DNA from: Budorcas taxicolor | Taxonomy: Eukaryota; Chordata; Mammalia; Artiodactyla; Bovidae | Reading direction: 5' to 3' | Length of the DNA stretch: 64,000 bases | Assembly (NCBI RefSeq): GCF_023091745.1 | Contig: NC_068912.1 | Location: 104,463,567 to 104,527,566, forward strand | Part shown: positions 21,904-31,914 of the stretch, piece by piece | How the letters are laid out: the number at the start of each line of letters is the position of its first letter | Numbering within the stretch: position 1 is the stretch's first letter | Program-made: the position numbers and the translations under genes | The notes under the pieces: model-generated | What the model was told of the DNA's origin: nothing | Seen by the model: the letters and a program-made list of their open reading frames with translations, nothing else | The model's database searches: none

Positions 21904-22350
21904 GGTTTATAACAACAATAGAAAGTGTGACTGAGTATAGACATGTACGTATACACTCCTAAGCAAAATCAAAACAGTCCAGCCAAAATTACGTACAATA
22001 GATCGACCTGGCGAACAAAGGAAACTAAAAATTATATCTACCAGAATAAAACTAATTAAAGCACAAACTGGAAAACAAAACTAAATCAAGGTGCCAATTG
22101 GTGAAGAAAGCAATGAAAATAAAGCTAATGAATATGTTGAGAGGAAAAGAGAGGAAGAAAAGAAAGAAAGAATAGATATGCAGAGTTAAATAGAGGTAGA
22201 TAAAGGAGATTTATATACGTTAAAGATTAACTGCAAGGAGAAAAGAACAGTAGGAAAGGCAGACAAAGGAATAAATGTAGAAAAAATAATAAGAGGTTTA
22301 AAAACTTAAAACTTAAAATTAAAACAAGAGGAAAACTCCGCAGAACTAAC
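21904..22350 (-). promoter_or_regulatory. L1 5' UTR monomer, outer copy
   Basis: The second unit aligns with the inner one from about 21,955 to 22,345 at an offset of about 490 bp, with scattered substitutions and small indels. Similarity ends near CGCAGAACTAAC at 22,346, which I take as the 5' end of the element. Confidence 0.72.
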
Positions 22351-22799
22351 ACATAGGATCAGTAATAGAAGGCTGCTTTGGGTTGGTGGGTGAGGGGAGC
22401 AGGAGGCCAGAGTTCCTTGTAGGACACTGCCTTGCCCTCCCCTGTGGAGTCTGAAGCACAGGTTGAGGAAACCACTGGTCAAGGCTGGCTTCCCCTGTGG
22501 CAGACCAAGAAGTGGAGGTTCAGAAAAGTAGAGAAACTTGACAAGGGCACACAGCAAGTGTGTGTGTGATGAATGTTATTTATCGGTGGATTTCTAATAA
22601 TGTATTTCTTTCCAAAATCTTGGATACCCTTTTTGAGAGAAGATAATTTAGCCCAGTTTTCAGCTACGGTGTGTAAACTGTAGGAATTCTGCACCAGGAC
22701 GATCCTTTCTGACTTTAATCCCATAGGAAATGGCATTTTGTTTAGTTGCTATTTTTATTTTGCAGACTGGCTGAGATTTGTAAGTGTAATTTATAAATT

Positions 22800-22960
22800 A
22801 CATACCGTTGTCCCTCCCACCTACCAGGCATTAAATGCCCACTGTGTGCTAGGTAACGGGAAGTTCCTTCCTTATGTCCTTTAATCTCCATGGTTCAAGG
22901 AGGTTGGTATTACTGACCCCATTGTGCAGATGAGGAAACTGAGGCTGAAAGGAGTGGAGA
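22800..22960 (-). mobile_element. MIR SINE
   Basis: CACTGTGTGCTAGGTAAC and CCCCATTGTGCAGATGAGGAAACTGAGGC form a reversed MIR core, the tRNA-derived SINE common to mammals. The tRNA-like end is lost. Confidence 0.75.
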
Positions 22961-23189
22961 CAGTATTCAAAGCTCCTGCTTTTTATACAGAGATATACTA
23001 TCCACCCAGAAAGATGGAGATACATGTCAAATACCCTGAATACAGTAGAAAGAAGTTGCTTAAAAAAATCAGAGTGCCATTTAAGGGTGAAGATTGGACA
23101 GGGTGACTCAGGAGGAAGAGGGGGCCAGACCTGAGGCTGACCACAAGCAGATGCGAGACAGCCAACATCCAGCAGCAATGACGTGGGGT

Positions 23190-23510
23190 CTGAAAGTGTG
23201 GTAAGAACACCAGGAGTGAAATGACAAAATTATAAAAAAGGGGTCTTTGGTGGTTGTCAGAGTCGGAGAGGGCAGTGGTTGTGTTCTGAAAGGGCCACCT
23301 GAGCGATTGTGTGGTGACAGAAAGGCTCTGTATCGTGCAGTATTGATGACAATATCCAGACACTGAGATATTATGACATAGTTTTGCAGGATGTTGCCAC
23401 TGGGAGAAACTGGGTGAAGCGGATGTGGGATCTCTTCGTGTTATTTCTTTAAGCTCCCTGTAAATCTACGATGATCTCAACAAGTTTAATTAAAAATGAG
23501 TCTACTCAAT
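23190..23510 (+). mobile_element. Old L1 3' UTR fragment
   Basis: GGATGTTGCCACTGGG, AAACTGGGTGAAG, GGGATCTCTTCGTG and CTCCCTGTAAATCTACGATG follow the order of an old L1M 3' UTR in sense orientation. It is non-coding and diverged. Confidence 0.7.
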
Positions 23511-23521
23511 ACTCTGTGATG

Positions 23522-23648
23522 ACATACATGGGGAAAGAATCTAAAAAAGAGTGGGTATATGTATATGTATAAATGATTCACTTTGTTGTACACCTGAAAC
23601 TAACACAATATTGTAAATCAATTATATGCCAATAAAAATTTTTTAATG
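23522..23648 (+). mobile_element. 5'-truncated L1 3' tail
   Basis: A tail of the 2,433-2,563 type: GATTCACTTTGTTGTACACC, GAAACTAACACAATATTGTA and CCAATAAAAATTTTTT. About 125 bp remain. It lies directly after the older L1 3' UTR fragment but belongs to a different L1 group. Confidence 0.75.
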
Positions 23649-23929
23649 TATATAAATCCTGAAACAAAGAAAGCAAGGAGTTCATGGGGCCATCTGTGTC
23701 AAAGGAGCTGAATCCTGATGGCCTTTCATTCCCTGGAAGCAAAACCTGATCATTTTGTTCTGCAGCAATCTGTACCAGAGGCATTAAGGCTTGGTTTGGG
23801 TGCTGCAGAGCCAATGGAGCCACCCCTGAGTGGAAGCTGTCATGACCCAGAGAAGTGAATAAGACAGGGTGATGAAGGCCACTCATAACCCCCAGAGGTG
23901 GTGAGATGTTTGGTCAATACCAGTAAGGC

Positions 23930-24545
23930 AGTAACAAACCCTCACTGAGTACCTTCTGAGGCATCAGGCCCTGTTCCAGGGCCGGTGACTCAGCAGTAAG
24001 AAAACCAGCATGCCTCTCTGTAATTCTTATATTGTAGAATGGGAGACAGGCACTAAACACAGAAAAAGTGAATCCGGCTTGTCAGCTGCTGACAGGTGCT
24101 TTGAGGAAGATGGAAAAGCAAAGTGTGACTAAGTGACTGAGGGGCTGCTTTAGCTAGAGTGGTCAGGGCAGGCTCCCCGGAGGAGAGGACATTTGAGGGA
24201 AGACCTGAATGAAGAGGTCAAAGAGATGGGCAAGGGTGAGATCCTGAGGTTCTGGTAGGCTGGGCTAAGGAGTTGGTATTGGGAAGTCCCTGGAAGTTTC
24301 TAAGTAGAAGAGGGACATGATCTGCCACGTGGGGATGGATTTCAGAGGAGCAAGAGTAGAAAAAAGGAGAACATGCCATGCTACTGGAGTAGTCCAGGCA
24401 AGGTGGTGACTGTGTGATAGGGCTTTGGCAGTGGGAATGGAAAGAGGTGTCGGTTTGAGGATACTTTGGAAGTAAGGCCATCAGGGCTTTCCTGGTAGTC
24501 TGAACATGGGTGGAGTGGAAATGAAAGAAGCCAGGGTGACCTCCT
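23930..24545 (-). mobile_element. L2 LINE fragment, long
   Basis: Over about 600 bp the blocks CACTGAGTACC, CAGGCCCTGTTCC, GGTCAGGGCAGGC, ACATTTGAGGGAAGACCTGAATGA, AGGGACATGATCTG and GGAGTAGTCCAGGCAAGGTGG follow the reversed L2 3' region in order. This is the longest L2 piece in the window. Confidence 0.82.
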
Positions 24546-24796
24546 AGGTGTGTCAGTCACATCCTACCACAGCTGACCCCAGGGATCTGGTCACATTCTT
24601 CTGGATCTTACGAGTTGCCATCAGGGCACAGCACAGGAGGAAGGTGAGGATCAGCTGAGACTCAGTAAGTTTGCAGTGGTGTGGGAATCTATGCCACCAG
24701 TTTCACTGGTCTTGGTTCTTAGGCTCATTCTTGCAGAGAACAGAGAACACACTCAGATTGTCTTGTTGATGGGGTTAGTTGTAACAATGGTGAAAG

Positions 24797-25005
24797 ATGA
24801 ATGTGAAGTCGCTCAGTCGTGTCCAACTCTTTGTGACCCCATGGATTGTAGCCTGTCAGGCTCCTCTGTCCATGGGATTTTCTAGGCAAGAGTGTTGGAG
24901 TGGATTGCCATTTCCTTCTCCAGGGGATCTTCCCGACCCAGGAATCGAACCTGGGTCTTCCGCATTGCAGGCAGACACTTTACCGTCTGAGGCACCAGGG
25001 AAGCC
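24797..25005 (-). mobile_element. Bov-tA SINE
   Basis: A well-preserved reversed copy from GTGAAGTCGCTCAGTCGTG to GGCACCAGGGAAGCC. It keeps CpGs (CAGTCGTG, CCCGACCC, AATCGAACC, CCGCATTGC), which suggests youth. Flanking ATGGTGA repeats (left at about 24,786, right at 25,010) give a 7-bp candidate TSD at imperfect spacing. Confidence 0.94.
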
Positions 25006-25844
25006 TCATGATGGTGAGGTTTACTGAAAACATCCTGGCAGCTGCCCCTTGAGCACCAAGGAGAATTACAGCATGTTCCTCATCACCCAGGGCCATCAGC
25101 AGCTCTCCAAACCAGTACATCTCTACATGATGGCTCCTGGGACCATCTACTTGGGTTGGCTGGTATACCATAGGGCATGTCTGCAGGGCAGAGGGCTCAG
25201 GCAGCTGGAGTCCTTGAATTTCTCCTGAAGGTCATTGTCTATAGCTTCTCCACATATTCTTGGCCTAGTCCTGGGGAGAGGATTATGGTACATGAAACAT
25301 GGCAGCATAGATGCCAAGGTCCAGCTATGGCCCTGTGAGGACATGTAGGCACTAGTGTTTGTAGACTCACTGGTTCATGGATTATCCTATATACAAACAT
25401 CATACAATCTAGAGAGACAAGTGTCAGGTGGATGAGGAGCAGTTAACATGGCAGGTTGGGTTAAAGCATTTTTGTTGAAAGTATGAGGGACACAAAATCA
25501 CCTTTTATTTGCATACTCTGTCTCTAGGGACTTGGAATTAACTTTATTATTGGTGCTGCTTCTTAGTGTGGCCCAGGGAGAGTTGTCGTCATCCACCATC
25601 CATCAGTCCATTGAGGATGCTTGTTAACATGTACCTTTCCTGGGCCCCGTCTGTGCTTCTGAATTAGAACCACCCCAAGGTAAAGAACTGCTGCCCTAGG
25701 GTTACTGCAGAGATCTGCTTCCTTTCTCTCTGTATTTGGCTTACTCTGACTTTAGCATTGATTTTCTCCATCAGCTCTTCTGAAGCTAACCGTGAAGGAG
25801 CAGAAAGGGTTTTTTTCCCTCTAGTTCTTTAGGAGTACAGTTAC

Positions 25845-26205
25845 CACGGGCTGAACTGTGTACTCCTCAGCTCCCATTGTGACTGTATTGGAAATAGGAT
25901 CTTTAGGAGGTAATTATGGTTAAATGAGGTCCTAAGGGTGGGGCCCTGATCTGATAGGATTAGCATCCTTGAGAAATACCAGAGAGGTTGCTTTCCCTCT
26001 CGCTCACCCCCTGGAGTGCATGCACTGAGGACAGGCCGTGTGAGGACACTGTGAGAAGGTCACCATCTGCTCTCACCAGAAACAAAATCGGCTGGCACCT
26101 TGATCTTGGACCTTCCCACATCCAGAACCATGAAAAATTAATTTCTGTTGTTTAAGCCACCCAGTCTGTCATGTTTTGTTATGACAGCCTAAGCAGACCG
26201 TGACA
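25845..26205 (+). mobile_element. MLT1/MST-type LTR (ERVL-MaLR)
   Basis: GGGCTGAACTGTGT, TTAGGAGGTAATT, GGTGGGGCCCTGAT, AGAAGGTCACCATC, GGCACCTTGATCTTGGACC and TTCTGTTGTTTAAGCCACCCAG appear in the order of a MaLR solitary LTR. No internal sequence with gag or pol follows, so it is a solo LTR. These are old, non-infectious remnants. Confidence 0.72.
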
Positions 26206-26379
26206 ATTTATTTTCAAAACAAATTGCTTTCTGTACGAGGGTTCCTCTAACGTCTCTAGATGTCCTTGGAGCTCACACAGGAGATCAGTTATTCTGGTCC
26301 CCAAACCATGTGGATCGGATAGCATCAGTGCTGTGCTCAGGGTTCTCCAGTATCTCCCATGGTGCTTAGAGTAAAATCC

Positions 26380-26985
26380 AGAGATCTTATTAGGACAAGT
26401 ATAATCCTGCATGTTGCGCCAGCTTCACTTCCCAGCCCTTCAACTTTTATCACTGCTTTCTGGCTCCAAGAGCATTCTCAGCTCAGGGCCCTTTGCACTT
26501 GCTATTCTCTCTGTCTGGAATACCTTCTCTGGCCATCCCACTTCAAATAGCATTCCTTAAAACTCTTTATTCTCATGTGTGCATAGTCACTCAGTAGTGT
26601 CTGACGCTTTGCGACCCCATGGACTGAAGCCCACCAGGTTCCTCTGTCCATGGGGATTCTCCAGGCAAGAACACTAGAGTGGGTTGCCATGCCCTCCTCC
26701 AGGGGATCTTCCCAAGCCAGGGACGGAACCCTGGTTTCCTGCATTGCAAGTGGATTCTTTACCATCTGAGCCACAATGTCGCTTTATTACCATTATTACC
26801 TTCCCTTATTATTTTTTTAGAACATTCGTCACTACCTGACACTATATAACATCTTTGTCTGTCTCTTCCGCTGGAATGTAAGGGCCGTGAAGACGAGGAC
26901 TAGTGTCTGTTTTGTAGGTTGCACATCCCCACGTAATGCCTGCTCATAGCAGATGATCAGTAAGTACTTAATGGATCGGTGCACG
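26380..26985 (+). mobile_element. L2 LINE 3' end split by a SINE
   Basis: AGGGCCCTTTGCACTTGCTATTC and CTGTCTGGAATACC on the left, and ACTACCTGACACTATATAAC, GGAATGTAAGGGCCGTGAAG and AGTAAGTACTTAATGG on the right, form one sense-strand L2 3' end. The Bov-tA at 26,577-26,775 sits in the middle, so the L2 is older. Confidence 0.8.
26577..26775 (-). mobile_element. Bov-tA SINE inside L2
   Basis: A reversed copy from GTCACTCAGTAGTGTCTGACG to CATCTGAGCCACAATGTC. The extreme tRNA-like 5' end is lost. The L2 sequence continues on both sides. Confidence 0.92.
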
Positions 26986-27109
26986 CCCCCAGTAGAATTC
27001 TAGCCTGGCTTTGTGAAGGAGCTCCAGCATCATTGTCTCGTGCTGATAAGACTGGAGAACTGTTTCTTCCCCAGAGTTCTCCTGAGTCAGACTCTTCACA
27101 CTGTTGCTG

Positions 27110-27250
27110 TCATTGAGCCAGCATTTACTGAGCACTTGTTGTGCCAGAGAATGAGTACACTAGGTGCTGATGAAAGCTGCGTTTCATTCTCTGTATTTAA
27201 TAGGGTAAATGGGTAAGGGGAACCAGACAGAGCCCACAGAACAAAGGCAG
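27110..27250 (-). mobile_element. L2-like fragment, weak
   Basis: CATTGAGCCAGCATTTACTGAGC and GTTGTGCCAGAG resemble a reversed L2/MIR 3' end. The rest is too diverged to follow. Confidence 0.45.
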
Positions 27251-27504
27251 TGACAAGGCGCCCTGGGGAAGGGGCCAGGGAGCTGTCGGCTCCGAGCAGG
27301 GCGGTGGGGGTGTTGGTGAAGAGTCCCCAGCTCTGCCGAGAGCTGAGCAAGGAGCAGTTGGTTCTAGGTAGAACAAGAGAGGTTCTGATGGTATTAGAAG
27401 GCTGACAGGGCTCCCAGATGGCCACCACTCAGCCTGTCCTCCATGGCTTCAGGCTTTTCCGACCCATTTGTGAGGAGGGTTAAATGAGGGGACGTGTTAG
27501 GTAA

Positions 27505-27832
27505 GGTCCTAGGGCTCAGCTGATAAAGAATCAGCCTGCAATACAGGAGACCCTGGTTCAATTCCTGGATCCAGAAGATCCCCTGGAGAAGGGATAGGCT
27601 ACCCACTCCAGTATTCTTGGGCTTCCCTGGTGGCTCAGATGATAAAGAATCTGTCAGCAGTGTGGGAGACCTGGGTTTGATCCCTGGATTGAGAAGAAGA
27701 TCGCATGAAGAAGGGAATGGCTATCCACTCCAGTATTCTGGCCTGGAGAATACCATGGACAGAGAAGCCTGGTGGGCTACCGTCCATAGGGTTACAAAGA
27801 GTTGGCACGACTGAGCAGCTTTCACCTTTCAC
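27505..27832 (+). mobile_element. Dimeric Bov-tA SINE
   Basis: A truncated first unit (27,505-27,618: tRNA-like block plus the first BovB-derived bases, ending CCACTCCAGTATTCTT) is joined without spacer to a complete unit (27,619-27,832) beginning GGGCTTCCCTGGTGGC and ending GCAGCTTTCACC. The first unit carries GGATAGGCTACCC where most copies have AAATGGCAACCC. A dimer with the same junction lies at 48,243-48,557 on the other strand. Confidence 0.92.
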
Positions 27833-27984
27833 TCCATGTAAGGCCCAGAGGAGCAGGGTCAGCTGGTCTCATGACCTTCCAGCCTCTTGACCTTTCTTAT
27901 TCTGTGACTGTGCCGGGCCTGCTGGCCACACCTCTGCCACAGAGGACAGCAGCCCCCTGGGATCAGGGTTCTTTCTGGGTGAGA

Positions 27985-28290
27985 GCACCGCTTCCCGCTC
28001 CGGATGTCGTGTCCCCAGCTGGGGCTTACTGCCCCACTGGTGCGTGCGCTGGAGGCTCCCACACTGAACGGGTTCGGCAGCGTCGCCTCTGAAGTGGTTT
28101 CCTCCGAGGGTTCCTCGGGTCTTGGACTGCTCTCTGCAGCCAGCTTGGGTTTAGTCATTGTCCGTAGGCGCTGGGGGCCCCAGCAGAAGGAGTCATGGGA
28201 GCGGAAGCAGCTTTTCAGTGCGGCCGCAGGCGAGGCACTGGTCACCATTATGCTTGAAGCCTGCCGTGTTTGGGGGAGCCTCTAGAGCCC
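27985..28290. other. CpG-rich patch with a NotI site
   Basis: I count about 19 CpGs in roughly 300 bp, including GCGGCCGC near 28,221, in a window that is otherwise CpG-poor. No SINE explains it. The minus strand is open at 28,248-27,859 (129 codons), the plus strand at 28,004-28,285 (93 codons). The minus reading contains a Pro/Glu/Ser/Thr-rich stretch and the plus reading a short hydrophobic run, but I recognise neither protein. It could be a small CpG island, a cryptic exon or a decaying processed gene fragment. Confidence 0.45.
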
Positions 28291-28349
28291 CACCCAGCTC
28301 CTTCCTGGGCTCTGGGGTCTTACTGCCCTTTTACAGATAGAGAGAGACA

Positions 28350-28650
28350 GAGGAAAGGACATAGGCTTTGGAGTCATGTGGCCCTGGATTCAAGTCTCAT
28401 CTCTGCCATTCATCCCTTTGTGCTTTTGACTAAACTCCTTAGCCTCTCCGAGCATCCATTCCCTGCCTCTAAGATAAGGATGGGAATGGCTGCCCACTCC
28501 AGTATTCTTACCTGGAGATTTCCATAGACAGATGAGCCTGGTGAGCTCCAGTCTTTGGGGTCACAAAGTTGGACATGACTAAATGGCTTTCACTTTCACA
28601 CACACACAAAATAAGGATAATGTCATCCTCTCATATTACTTTCTTCCTTC
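28350..28650 (+). mobile_element. MIR split by a Bov-A fragment
   Basis: GGCTTTGGAGTCATGTGG, GATTCAAGTCTCATCTCTGCC and CTCCTTAGCCTCTCCGAGC form a sense MIR. It continues after the SINE as ATAAGGATAATGTCATCCTC, so the SINE landed in the conserved 'taaaatggggataa' part of the MIR. Confidence 0.78.
28482..28610 (+). mobile_element. 5'-truncated Bov-A SINE
   Basis: Only the BovB-derived half is present, from GGGAATGGCTGCCCACTCC to the (CA)n tail. ATAAGGAT flanks it at 28,474-28,481 and 28,611-28,618, so the truncation happened at insertion. It lies inside a MIR. Confidence 0.88.
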
Positions 28651-29214
28651 CTTAAGCCGCTGGGCCTCAAATATATTTGGTTAGTGGACGATTGGCCTCA
28701 AAACCAGCCTCCCTTGTGGCATTGTCTTGTGTGGGAAGCTGGACTCAGTGACCTCTTCATTTCCTGCCAGGGCCAGAGCTTTATATCAGTGTCGAAGACA
28801 AATATTGTGGACAGTGGGGCCATTGGGAGACCCTGATGGACCCCACTTTAAGAACAACTGTTTCAAGCATTTGCTCCTTTTAACCTTTTAACTTGTTAAA
28901 CTCTCACAGTCTGGACGTTGGCTTTTGGGGTCCCTGATAATAAGAAGCCTTTGACTTGGTTTCTCATTGCAGAATACTTAAAGAGTTTATTTTAACCAGA
29001 TAATTGTTCCATGCCTTCTCCAACCCCTAAAATGAAAAGCCTCAACTTGTATTTGTAGGATCTGTCCCCAGGCCAGAGCCCACCGTTTCGGGTCCTCATT
29101 TGTTCTACGTGACCAAGTGACTTAGACGGCAGAAGTAAAATCTGACTGACTTAAGTGCAGAAGTAAAATCTGGGTCCATTGGGAGAGCTCAGCCAAGCCT
29201 CTCAGCTAAAGGAG

Positions 29215-29410
29215 TAATAGGAGTGAGGGTGTAAACAGCCTTGGTATAGGAACCAGGCAGCCCTCAGTTTGAATCCAGGATTCAGCATTTGATGGCATGG
29301 ATGGTTTGGGGTGTAGTCAGTAATGTCTGTTTCCTTATCTGTAAAATGGGCATCAAAGATGGCTGGGAAGATTAAATTAGATAATCTCTTAAAGTGCTTG
29401 GCTCTCTGAT
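29215..29410 (+). mobile_element. MIR SINE
   Basis: TTTGAATCCAGGATTCAGC, GTTTCCTTATCTGTAAAATGGGC and AAGATTAAATTAGATAAT give a nearly complete sense MIR. Confidence 0.8.
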
Positions 29411-29515
29411 TGAACACTAATTGCGTACTATGTGCCAGGCACTCTGCTGGTGACCCCTCAAGGACCTGTGTCCTAGGGGACTAGAGACTAGCAGACAAGC
29501 ACATTCCTGCCCCCA
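29411..29515 (-). mobile_element. L2-like fragment
   Basis: ACTATGTGCCAGGCACTCTGCTGG followed by GGACTAGAGACTAGCAGACAAG is a short reversed L2 piece abutting the preceding MIR. Confidence 0.6.
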
Positions 29516-29551
29516 GCTTATTCTTATGAATTTTCTGGTTTATGATGTGCT

Positions 29552-29552
29552 T

Positions 29553-29580
<28 letters not shown>
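29552..29580. repeat. (AC)14 microsatellite
   Basis: An uninterrupted AC dinucleotide run, likely to vary in length between animals. Confidence 0.97.
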
Positions 29581-29583
<3 letters not shown>

Positions 29584-29769
29584 ATGCTTTGGGCACGAGG
29601 AGCATCTTGGGCTGTGGGTGCAAAGGTGAGTTCATCTCTACATTGTAGGCAAGGATTCTGAGTCCCAGAGAGGTGAGGTGCTTCCTGGCTCTGGTCTCAT
29701 CACCAGGGTTTGCCCGGGCTGGGCCAGCAGCTAGTCTCCGACTTTTGGAAGGAGTTCCTTCTTCTACAC

Positions 29770-29912
29770 CTTTGCTACTCAAAGTCTGGTGGCAGTGGCA
29801 TGAGGGGCACCTGGAAACAGTTAGGAATGCAGGTCTCAGTCCCCAAATCTTCTGAATCGGAACCTTTCTTTTGAGATCACTCAGCTGATTCGTGTGCACA
29901 TAAATGTTTGAG
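29770..29912. mobile_element. MER5A-like hAT MITE
   Basis: CTACTCAAAGTCTGGTGGC at the left, GTTAGGAATGCAGG and TCTTCTGAATCGGAACC inside, and CTGATTCGTGTGCAC...GTTTGAGAA at the right match MER5A order. Confidence 0.8.
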
Positions 29913-30037
29913 AAAGTTGTCTCTAGAACAGACCCATTACCCCTAGTTGAGAGTCAGGTAGTAGCTTATCCCCAGGCCAGGATTCCTGTCTTTAGAAAAG
30001 AGAATAAGCCTCCTGTGGCTGACAACATTGTTCTGGG

Positions 30038-30175
30038 GCTAAATGGCAAAGCTCTGGACCAGAGTGTCCAGGTTCAAACCCTGACTCCACTGCTTATAGG
30101 CTGTATGACATGGATGACTGTGCTTCAGTCTCTGTAACTCCAGGGTGCCTAATAAGAGTCCCTGCCCCAAAATGA
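30038..30175 (+). mobile_element. MIR SINE
   Basis: GCAAAGCTCTGGACCAGAGTG, GGTTCAAACCCTGACTCC and CTTATAGGCTGTATGACATGG give the tRNA-like half and core of a sense MIR. The 3' end is lost. Confidence 0.75.
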
Positions 30176-30507
30176 CTGTTGTTTGCCTTCAAAGAACTAG
30201 CCTTTCAGAGCCAGGATCCCTTGAGGGCTTGCTCCAGGCCAGGCGCTGCTCCTCGGGCCTCATGTGAGCACAGATTCCCACTGGCTCTCAGGCAGCCTCC
30301 TGCACTGCTTTCTTTTTGCCATTACCTCATAGGACTTGAAAAAGAGACTTCACACTTCTCTCCTGGTATTTATGGAAAGAGGAAAATAGTTATCTCCTGG
30401 TGTTTAATGCTTTGATGACCCGTATGTTAAGTATATTGTTTAATGCAGGGTCTCCCATGGAAGTTTCTCTAGCACTTATAAAATGAAATTGGCATTTGAA
30501 AGCACAG

Positions 30508-30637
30508 GAACTGGCAACCCACTCCAGTGTTCTTGCCTGGAGAATCCCAGGGATGGCAGAGCCTGGTGGGCTGCCGTCTATGGGGTCGCACAGAGTCGGA
30601 CACGACTGAAGTGACTTCGCAGCAGCAGCAGCAGCAG
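30508..30637 (+). mobile_element. 5'-truncated BOV-A2 SINE
   Basis: One Bov-A monomer of the GGGCTGCCGTCTATGGGG type with GAAGTGACTTCG and a (CAG)n tail at 30,620-30,637. This is the 3' monomer of BOV-A2. CpGs are kept (GTCGCACAG, GTCGGACACG). Confidence 0.92.
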
Positions 30638-30769
30638 TCATCGGATATGGTGAAATGCTCTGGGAAGCTCCTTTCCAGCTAAAACATTCTATGATTTCCA
30701 TGTAGTTTATAGACAGAGTAATTCCAAGTTGCATAATCATATAAAATTATAGCATGCTAGAGCTGCCAG

Positions 30770-30930
30770 AACCCCTAGTGATTACCACATTCGGCCAGCT
30801 CATTCTACAGATGAGACTGTTGGGTTTCAGAGAGGTCAAGGCACTTGACTGAAGTCACACACGTGGTTAATGGCAGAAGCAGAGCTAGAGGTAAGGGCTG
30901 CTCACTCTCAGCCCAGTGCTTTCCACTGTG
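30770..30930 (-). mobile_element. MIR SINE
   Basis: CATTCTACAGATGAGACTG, AGAGAGGTCAAGGCACTTGAC and TGGCAGAAGCAGAGCTAGAG follow the reversed MIR core. It lies directly beside an L2 fragment in the same orientation. Confidence 0.72.
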
Positions 30931-30944
30931 AATGTGTATACATC

Positions 30945-31230
30945 TTCTCATTCATTCATTCATTCACGCAGCAAATATTTATTAAGCATTTATATTGTGC
31001 TGGGTATAGTTTAGAAGCTGGGCATGTACTGGTGAGCAGCCTAACAAGGTTTCTGTCTTCTGGAGCTTACATCTGGCAGGAAAGCAGGGGAAGCACCATG
31101 ATCAAGTAAGAAAGCAAAGAGTAAGAACAAGGCAGTCTCAGATGTGATGACTGTAGAGGAGATAAAGTGGGATGATGTGCTAACAATTGATACAGGTGGG
31201 GAAGCATTAGACAGGATGTTAGAGAAGTCT
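30945..31230 (-). mobile_element. L2 LINE 3' end fragment
   Basis: (ATTC)n, then AATATTTATTAAGC, TGTGCTGGGTATAG and TGGAGCTTACATCTGGCAGG follow the reversed L2 3' end. Its 3' (TGAATGAA)-type tail is intact. Confidence 0.8.
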
Positions 31231-31914
31231 TTCTGAGCTGGTGCATCTGAGATGAGCCATGAATAAAGTGAGGCAGTCAGTCATGTGAGTATGGGGATGA
31301 GAAACTTCCTGGAAGAGCCAGCCTGCTCCCACCTCCGAGCTCTTAACCCTGGTGCCAGCTGTCACAGGCCATGCTCCCCAGGAAACAGACTTGGAGATGG
31401 AGATCTGTGTGCAGAAGGCTTGCTGGGAGGGAGGGAGCAGGGTTAGGCCAAGGGAAAAGTTAGACTGTGATGCAGTTGCAACAAAGGTCAGTTCTATACA
31501 GTTCATTCTGAAACGGAGCTGAAACGGAACTTCACAGAGTTGGTCCATGTGGAGGCCAAGGAGCCAGGCTTTGTCCCTGTGCAACTGACCAGTCACTGGA
31601 TTCAGGCTGCTCGTGGGGAGGGTTGTGGTGGGTCATTTTAGGTAATGCAGTTCCCTTTGGTAAAGGCAGTTCCTAGGGAGGGATTCAACTGTGAGCTGTC
31701 AGCTGGCAACACTCCTGGCATCTGGGAGAATGAGTACCTTTATCTTTAAGGGGCATCTGAGCAGTGTCACAGCCTGTCACTCAGGCGTCAAGACTTACTG
31801 CTGGCAAGACTGTCCCACAAACCAAAATAAAGAATCTTTATCTTGGTTTATATCTGCCTTGTCTGAATATTTGTTTCTGTATCTCAACATTGGCGATGTT
31901 TACTGACTTCCAAC

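Larger units (their letters stand above)
14991..22350 (-). mobile_element. Nearly full-length bovine-type L1 LINE
   Basis: Read on the minus strand, the element runs from a 5' UTR with two monomers (22,350-20,856), through ORF1 (20,855-19,940) and ORF2 (19,936-15,343), to a 3' UTR ending near 14,991 in a T-rich (A-tail) stretch. Without the 778-bp BovB inside it, the length is about 6.6 kb, as expected for a full L1. Both ORFs have frameshifts and stops, so it is immobile now. Its ORF order and 3-bp ORF1-ORF2 spacing are intact. No TSD could be fixed at either end. Confidence 0.9.

Noticed and set aside
22479..23363. Overlapping minus-strand open frames at 22,479-22,736, 22,849-23,178 and 22,998-23,363
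   Set aside because: They cross a MIR and an old L1 3' UTR and show no shared frame or domain.
25845..26205. Endogenous retrovirus with genes
   Set aside because: Only an LTR-like sequence is present. I found no gag, pol or env-like reading on either side, so it is a solo LTR.
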